A stretch of 64,000 bases of DNA, taken from Bacteroidales bacterium (GTDB lineage: Bacteria > Bacteroidota > Bacteroidia > Bacteroidales > UBA12077). Below the pieces are notes generated by a model, which made no database searches, was not told where the DNA came from, and worked only from the letters and a program-made list of their open reading frames with translations. The position numbers and the translations under genes are program-made. Positions 61,095 through 64,000 of the stretch are shown piece after piece (the stretch's first letter is position 1; each line of letters begins with the position of its first letter). The stretch lies in assembly GCA_030637515.1 (NCBI GenBank), contig DAOWGM010000073.1, positions 49,100 through 113,099 of the forward strand, read 5' to 3'.

Positions 61095-62465
61095 ATGCAA
61101 TCAATGAAAAAACACTTATTTCTATTTTTAGGGAGTTTTTTTCTATTAAATATTGTAATTCATGCGCAGCATACTTTTGAGAAAACATTTGGTGGTTATC
61201 ATCTAGAATTTGGATACGCTGTTGAAATAACAGAGGATGGAGGATATATTATTGCTGGTGGCTCTGAAAGTTTTACAGTAGATGCATCGAGAATTGGATA
61301 TATAATAAAAGTTGATGAATATGGTGATTCTATATGGTCAAATATTTATGATTTTAATGATGGTTTGTTCGGTTCAATTGTAGATATACAAAGCACTAAA
61401 GATGGAGGTTATCTCCTTTGTAGTTATAGCAGTATTTTGAAAATAAATAGTTCTGGAGATTCTCTATGGACAACTAAAACTCCAAAATTTAAAAAAATGG
61501 TTCAAAGCTCTGATTCAACATATATATTAGTTGATAATGTTTGGCAAGGTGATACTTTTTACGATATTGGGATTTTAAAAATTAATCAAAAAGGAGATAC
61601 TATATGGTCTACAATGTTAGGTGAAATACGTGGTGATCTTGTTACAGATATAAAGAAGACCTCAGATAGTAATTATATAATTTCAGCAACATATGATGAA
61701 GGGATTTCTAGTGGAATTTGGTTAATAAAGATAAGTGAAGTGGGCGATACTGTTTGGACAAGAAAATATCCAGAAATTAAAAGTGTTATTGGTCTTTCGA
61801 TACAAGAGACAGCTGATAAAGGTTTTATTGTCTTAGGTAATACGCTTTCAAATAATATGTTTTTCCATTCTTTAATTAAAACTGATAGTAATGGATTTAT
61901 TGAATGGGAGAAGGTTTATGATTTTCCAAATAGTAATCAAACAGGTTACACTGTCAAACAAACAAATGATGGTGGATATATTTTCGGTGGGAATAGTTAT
62001 CAAGATTTAACCGTAACAACAGGTTTGTGCTTGGTTCGAACTGATGAAAGGGGTGATAAACTTTGGGTAAAACAGTACGTTAATGGTTTTGGTGTAGATT
62101 TAAAACTAACGGCAGATAATGGTTTTGTACTTGGAGGATATTCTAGGATACTTGATGGTAAAATGCGTGATCTTTATATACTCAAAACGGATGAAAACGG
62201 CGATTTAAATATTAACACAATAGACTCTGAGCGATTTAATACTAAAAAAGTATTCAATATTTCAATTTACCCAAATCCAACTCATGGCAGAATAACAGTA
62301 AATGGTTCTTTTAAGGAAGTGAAAGTATATAGTATTGATGGCAAAGTTATATTGCGAACAAATAAGAATAATATCGACATTTCGATGTTTAATTCTGGAA
62401 TGTATGTATTAGAATTTAAAAATAAAGTAGGTAATATCATTTACAAGAAATTAATAAAGGAGTAA
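61095..62465 (+). CDS. Secreted repeat protein with T9SS sorting domain, cassette-borne
   Basis: 456 residues. Signal peptide (KKHLFLFLGSFFLLNIVIHA; ATG at 61095 or the in-frame ATG at 61104). The body has about seven repeats of a blade pattern: a GGY(I/L) strand, then a GD-(S/T)-(I/V)-W strand (for example EDGGYIIAGGS and GDSIWSNIY), which suggests a beta-propeller. The end (about 390-456) is a type A T9SS sorting domain (IYPNPTHGRITVNG, FNSGMYVLEF). Exported and surface-attached by inference. A T9SS cargo in a mobile cassette would spread ready-to-export surface proteins. Confidence 0.8.
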   Translation: MQSMKKHLFLFLGSFFLLNIVIHAQHTFEKTFGGYHLEFGYAVEITEDGGYIIAGGSESFTVDASRIGYIIKVDEYGDSIWSNIYDFNDGLFGSIVDIQSTKDGGYLLCSYSSILKINSSGDSLWTTKTPKFKKMVQSSDSTYILVDNVWQGDTFYDIGILKINQKGDTIWSTMLGEIRGDLVTDIKKTSDSNYIISATYDEGISSGIWLIKISEVGDTVWTRKYPEIKSVIGLSIQETADKGFIVLGNTLSNNMFFHSLIKTDSNGFIEWEKVYDFPNSNQTGYTVKQTNDGGYIFGGNSYQDLTVTTGLCLVRTDERGDKLWVKQYVNGFGVDLKLTADNGFVLGGYSRILDGKMRDLYILKTDENGDLNINTIDSERFNTKKVFNISIYPNPTHGRITVNGSFKEVKVYSIDGKVILRTNKNNIDISMFNSGMYVLEFKNKVGNIIYKKLIKE

Positions 62466-62667
62466 TATTAGTTTTCTAACAATATGGCTATTTCTATTGT
62501 AAGCACATTTATAATTTATGCCGATCTCACACACAATTCAATTGTATAAGTGCTTACAAAGTCAACCTTATTTTGCCGTTTCGGCAATTAGTAATCCCGA
62601 CCTTAATACTAATTTTTTTATATTTCATGGATAACTAAATACTTAAATGACAGTCTTATATCACTTA

Positions 62668-62850
62668 CGCCCAACTTATAACACGCGTTCAAATTCAATG
62701 CGGGGTTTTGTGGTTCGCTGACTAAGTTTTATCTTAGTAAAGTTGTTCAACGGCCCCGATAGCTATCGGGGATGAAACAAGGCGGAACTATTCTCATGAG
62801 CCGTAAGGCGAGTAAACCCGCACGATAGCTTACTTGAGGACCGTTAGCAT
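62668..62850 (+). other. attC-like recombination site 2
   Basis: Same backbone as site 1: CGCCCAACTTATAAC-A-CGCGTTCAAATTCAATGCGGGG on the left, and AAACCCGCAC with AGGACCGTTAGCAT on the right. TGCGGG pairs with CCCGCA; the next inner arm is less well paired than in site 1. Its variable middle holds the perfect palindrome CCCCGATAGCTATCGGGG (62754-62771) and a CTCATGAG hairpin. The core GTTAGCAT (62843-62850) opens the next unit. Bases 62466-62667 before it contain no gene. Confidence 0.6.
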
Positions 62851-62905
62851 TAATATTTTTAATTGCGTTGTGCTAAAATAGGTTGACACTTTTTTAAAAA
62901 AGAAC

Positions 62906-63433
62906 ATGATAGAAACAAAAAGAACGATTATAAGACCAATAGAACATAAAGACAATAAACAGATATATAGCTATAGGTCAGATTCAGAGACAAATAAATA
63001 TCAAGGTTGGATACCGAAGAGTTTAAAAGATGTAAATGAATTTATTTCTAAAAATCCAACCGAGTTTAATAAGCCTGAATCATGGTTTCAATTAGTTATT
63101 ATTGAAAGAGAAACGGACAAAATTATAGGAGATATTGGTATTCATTTCATTGATAACGATAATTTTCAAAGTGAAATTGGGTGTACGTTGAGTAAGATTA
63201 TTCACGGAAAAGGATTTGCGACAGAAACAGTTGGAGCAGTTATCGATTACTTGTTCAATAAACTTGGAAAGCATAGAATAATAACTTCAATTGACCCTGA
63301 GAATAAAAGTTCTATTAATTTAGTAGAACGACTTGGTTTTAGAAAAGAAGCTCATTTTAAACAAAGCCTGCTAATTAATGGAAAGTGGGTTGATGATATA
63401 ATCTATGCTATGCTTAAAAGTGACTGGAAATAG
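62906..63433 (+). CDS. GNAT N-acetyltransferase (RimJ/RimL-like)
   Basis: 175 residues with the GNAT fold: KRTIIRPIEHKDNKQIYSY at the start, beta-4 EIGCTLSK, the acetyl-CoA loop HGKGFATETVGAVIDYL (the Q/R-x-x-G-x-A pattern as KGFAT), and beta-6/7 NKSSINLVERLGFRKEAHF. It should acetylate an amine on a protein N-terminus, an antibiotic or a metabolite; the substrate cannot be told. GNATs are among the commonest integron cassette genes, in line with its setting between two attC-like sites. Confidence 0.88.
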   Translation: MIETKRTIIRPIEHKDNKQIYSYRSDSETNKYQGWIPKSLKDVNEFISKNPTEFNKPESWFQLVIIERETDKIIGDIGIHFIDNDNFQSEIGCTLSKIIHGKGFATETVGAVIDYLFNKLGKHRIITSIDPENKSSINLVERLGFRKEAHFKQSLLINGKWVDDIIYAMLKSDWK

Positions 63434-63547
63434 GAATTAAATATAACAAGACAAAAAACATGTAGATTGTATTAATTGTGAATTATATGAATGTTTTCAT
63501 TTTAGTATCGCAAATCATATTTTCCTAATAAGTTATTAAAAATACAA

Positions 63548-63690
63548 ATGCTAACACGCGTTCAAATTCAATGTGGGGTTTTTACTCACTACGATCGTGA
63601 GATCGCTACGCTTAGTTCGCTAAGTTGATGGTTTGCTGACTAAGTTTTATCTTAGAATGTTGTTCAGAGGGGTTTTAAGCAACATACCAT
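63548..63690 (+). other. attC-like recombination site 3 (right end diverged)
   Basis: The left arm ATGCTAAC-A-CGCGTTCAAATTCAATGtGGGG and the middle TTGCTGACTAAGTTTTATCTTAG match sites 1 and 2. A 45-base insert of small hairpins (CTCACTACGATCGTGAG, CTTAGTTCGCTAAG) sits at the same point as in the 51.5 kb copy. The right arm (AGGGGTTTTAAGCAACATAC) no longer shows GGACCGTTA. Bases 63434-63547 hold no gene. Confidence 0.5.
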
Positions 63691-63756
63691 GAACAAAAAG
63701 AGTATTTAAACGAATTAAAATAATAACATAAAATAATAACATAAAATAATATCAAA

Positions 63757-63837
63757 ATGGAAATAAAAAAAGCATTGATAATTGATATTACAATTTTAAT
63801 TATTGGACTCTTAATATCTAATATAATTTCAATGTAG
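63757..63837 (+). CDS. Possible membrane micropeptide (26 aa)
   Basis: ATG to TAG encodes 26 residues, essentially one hydrophobic helix after a charged start (MEIKKALIIDITILIIGLLI). A short tandem array of AAAATAATAACAT-like units lies just upstream (about 63717-63753). It could be a real single-helix peptide or chance in A+T-rich DNA. Confidence 0.3.
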   Translation: MEIKKALIIDITILIIGLLISNIISM

Positions 63838-63865
63838 AGTTAAATTGAATAATTTATAGAAAAAT

Positions 63866-64000
63866 ATGAAAAAAGACAAAAAGAATGACTTGGTTGAAAT
63901 ATTTGCAGGTTCATCAATAGATGCTGAAATAGTTAGCAGTTTATTGAAGAATTCTAAGATAGAGACTTTTTTGAAAGACGAGAATATTGGTACATTGGCT
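63866..64000 (+). CDS. DUF2007-like protein (3' end outside window)
   Basis: The frame opens at ATG 63866 and runs to the window end (45 codons seen). The start DLVEIFAGSSIDAEIVSSLL followed by NSKIETFLKDENIG matches the beginning of DUF2007 (putative signal-transducing protein) domains, which share the IFAG...LL...FLKDE...G pattern. The role of the family is poorly known. Confidence 0.6.
   Translation, partial: MKKDKKNDLVEIFAGSSIDAEIVSSLLKNSKIETFLKDENIGTLA

Larger units (their letters stand above)
60759..62843 (+). mobile_element. Putative integron-type gene cassette 2 (T9SS protein cassette)
   Basis: The opening core GTTATAAGT (60758-60766) is the exact reverse complement of ACTTATAAC (62674-62682), the left end of its own closing site. 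The match extends outward as GTTATAAGTAAGGCG versus CGCCCAACTTATAAC (13 of 15 pairs). Content: leader with promoter, one secreted-protein gene and the site. At about 2.1 kb it is long for a cassette. Confidence 0.65.
62844..63690 (+). mobile_element. Putative integron-type gene cassette 3 (GNAT cassette)
   Basis: The opening core GTTAGCAT (62843-62850) is the exact reverse complement of ATGCTAAC (63548-63555), the left end of the next site. Unlike cassettes 1 and 2 it has no long leader: only 56 bases separate core and gene. The right boundary is not certain because the next site has a diverged end. Confidence 0.55.

Noticed and set aside
59287..63690. Reading the 60.6-63.7 kb palindromes simply as MITEs or REP elements
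   Set aside because: Dispersed repeats have constant ends. Here the ends vary between copies but match the head of the neighbouring gene unit, three times out of three, which fits cassettes better.
63717..63753. Short AAAATAATAACAT tandem repeats as a CRISPR or satellite
   Set aside because: Only about three imperfect A+T-only units without spacers; likely low-complexity sequence.
1..64000. tRNA, rRNA, CRISPR arrays or a replication origin
   Set aside because: Reading both strands showed no cloverleaf with GTTCRANNC-type arms, no rRNA-like stretches, no regular repeat-spacer pattern and no dnaA-box cluster. An automated RNA search would be needed to exclude divergent cases.

Overview
The window comes from a low-G+C (roughly one third by eye) member of the Bacteroidota. 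The clues agree: type IX secretion (T9SS) C-terminal sorting domains (around 37.7, 40.2 and 62.4 kb), a choice-of-anchor L plus OmpA protein, a BlaI/BlaR1-type pair, DUF2271 and DUF2007 proteins, a DarA/DarB pair, almost no Shine-Dalgarno sequences, and many copies of the Bacteroidota -7 promoter box TAnnTTTG. A genus cannot be named from this sequence alone. No rRNA, tRNA or CRISPR was seen.

Layout. 0-3 kb: secreted kelch protein (cut by the window edge) and an M14 carboxypeptidase. 3-7 kb: a small membrane protein, the dialkylresorcinol pair darA-darB, and a fused double adenylate kinase whose second half has lost active-site residues. 7-14 kb: OmpA-like envelope protein, sugar permease, nucleotidyltransferase, trehalase-like glycosidase lipoprotein and a small lipoprotein with an odd start. 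14-23 kb: exported protein-repair enzymes (PIMT and MsrA), M19 dipeptidase with nitrilase, a voltage-gated K+ channel with a zinc ribbon, and a blaI-blaR1-like operon behind three identical palindromic operators. 23-29.6 kb: a four-gene operon around a membrane-anchored MutS-like ATPase, a BaiN-type flavoprotein and RNase HI. 29.8-35 kb: threonine end-pathway genes (aminotransferase, threonine synthase, phosphoglycerate-mutase-type homoserine kinase) preceded by an unrecognised 414-residue protein. 35-41 kb: histidine kinase, a 5'-truncated DUF2271/T9SS gene, an FG-GAP T9SS protein and a secreted phosphatase. 41-49 kb: a mutagenic-repair island (LexA, Pol IV, a second DNA polymerase III alpha, UmuD, UmuC, SRAP protein). 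49.7-59 kb: DEAD-box helicase, U32/RlhA-type protein, an unusual radical SAM protein and two transporters.

59.3 kb to the right end is the most remarkable part. Single genes on the + strand (an unknown membrane protein, a T9SS beta-propeller-like protein, a GNAT acetyltransferase) are separated by about 140-185-bp imperfect palindromes. The short core that opens each gene unit is the reverse complement of the left end of the palindrome that closes the same unit: GTTACAAA with TTTGTAAC, GTTATAAGT with ACTTATAAC, GTTAGCAT with ATGCTAAC. Three different sequences, each matched to its own partner, is what integron gene cassettes with attC sites predict and what ordinary dispersed repeats do not. 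One site folds on paper into an attC-like stem with an extra unpaired C in its left arm. Two cassettes also carry the same roughly 340-bp leader with its own TATATTTG promoter box. No integrase gene is inside the window. I read this as a chromosomal integron or integrase-less cassette cluster with an unusual GTTAnnA core.

Other notable items are the operator-promoter architecture upstream of blaI, an operator overlapping a possibly leaderless lexA promoter, an apparent AUA start on a lipoprotein gene, and a family of hairpin repeats in intergenic gaps.
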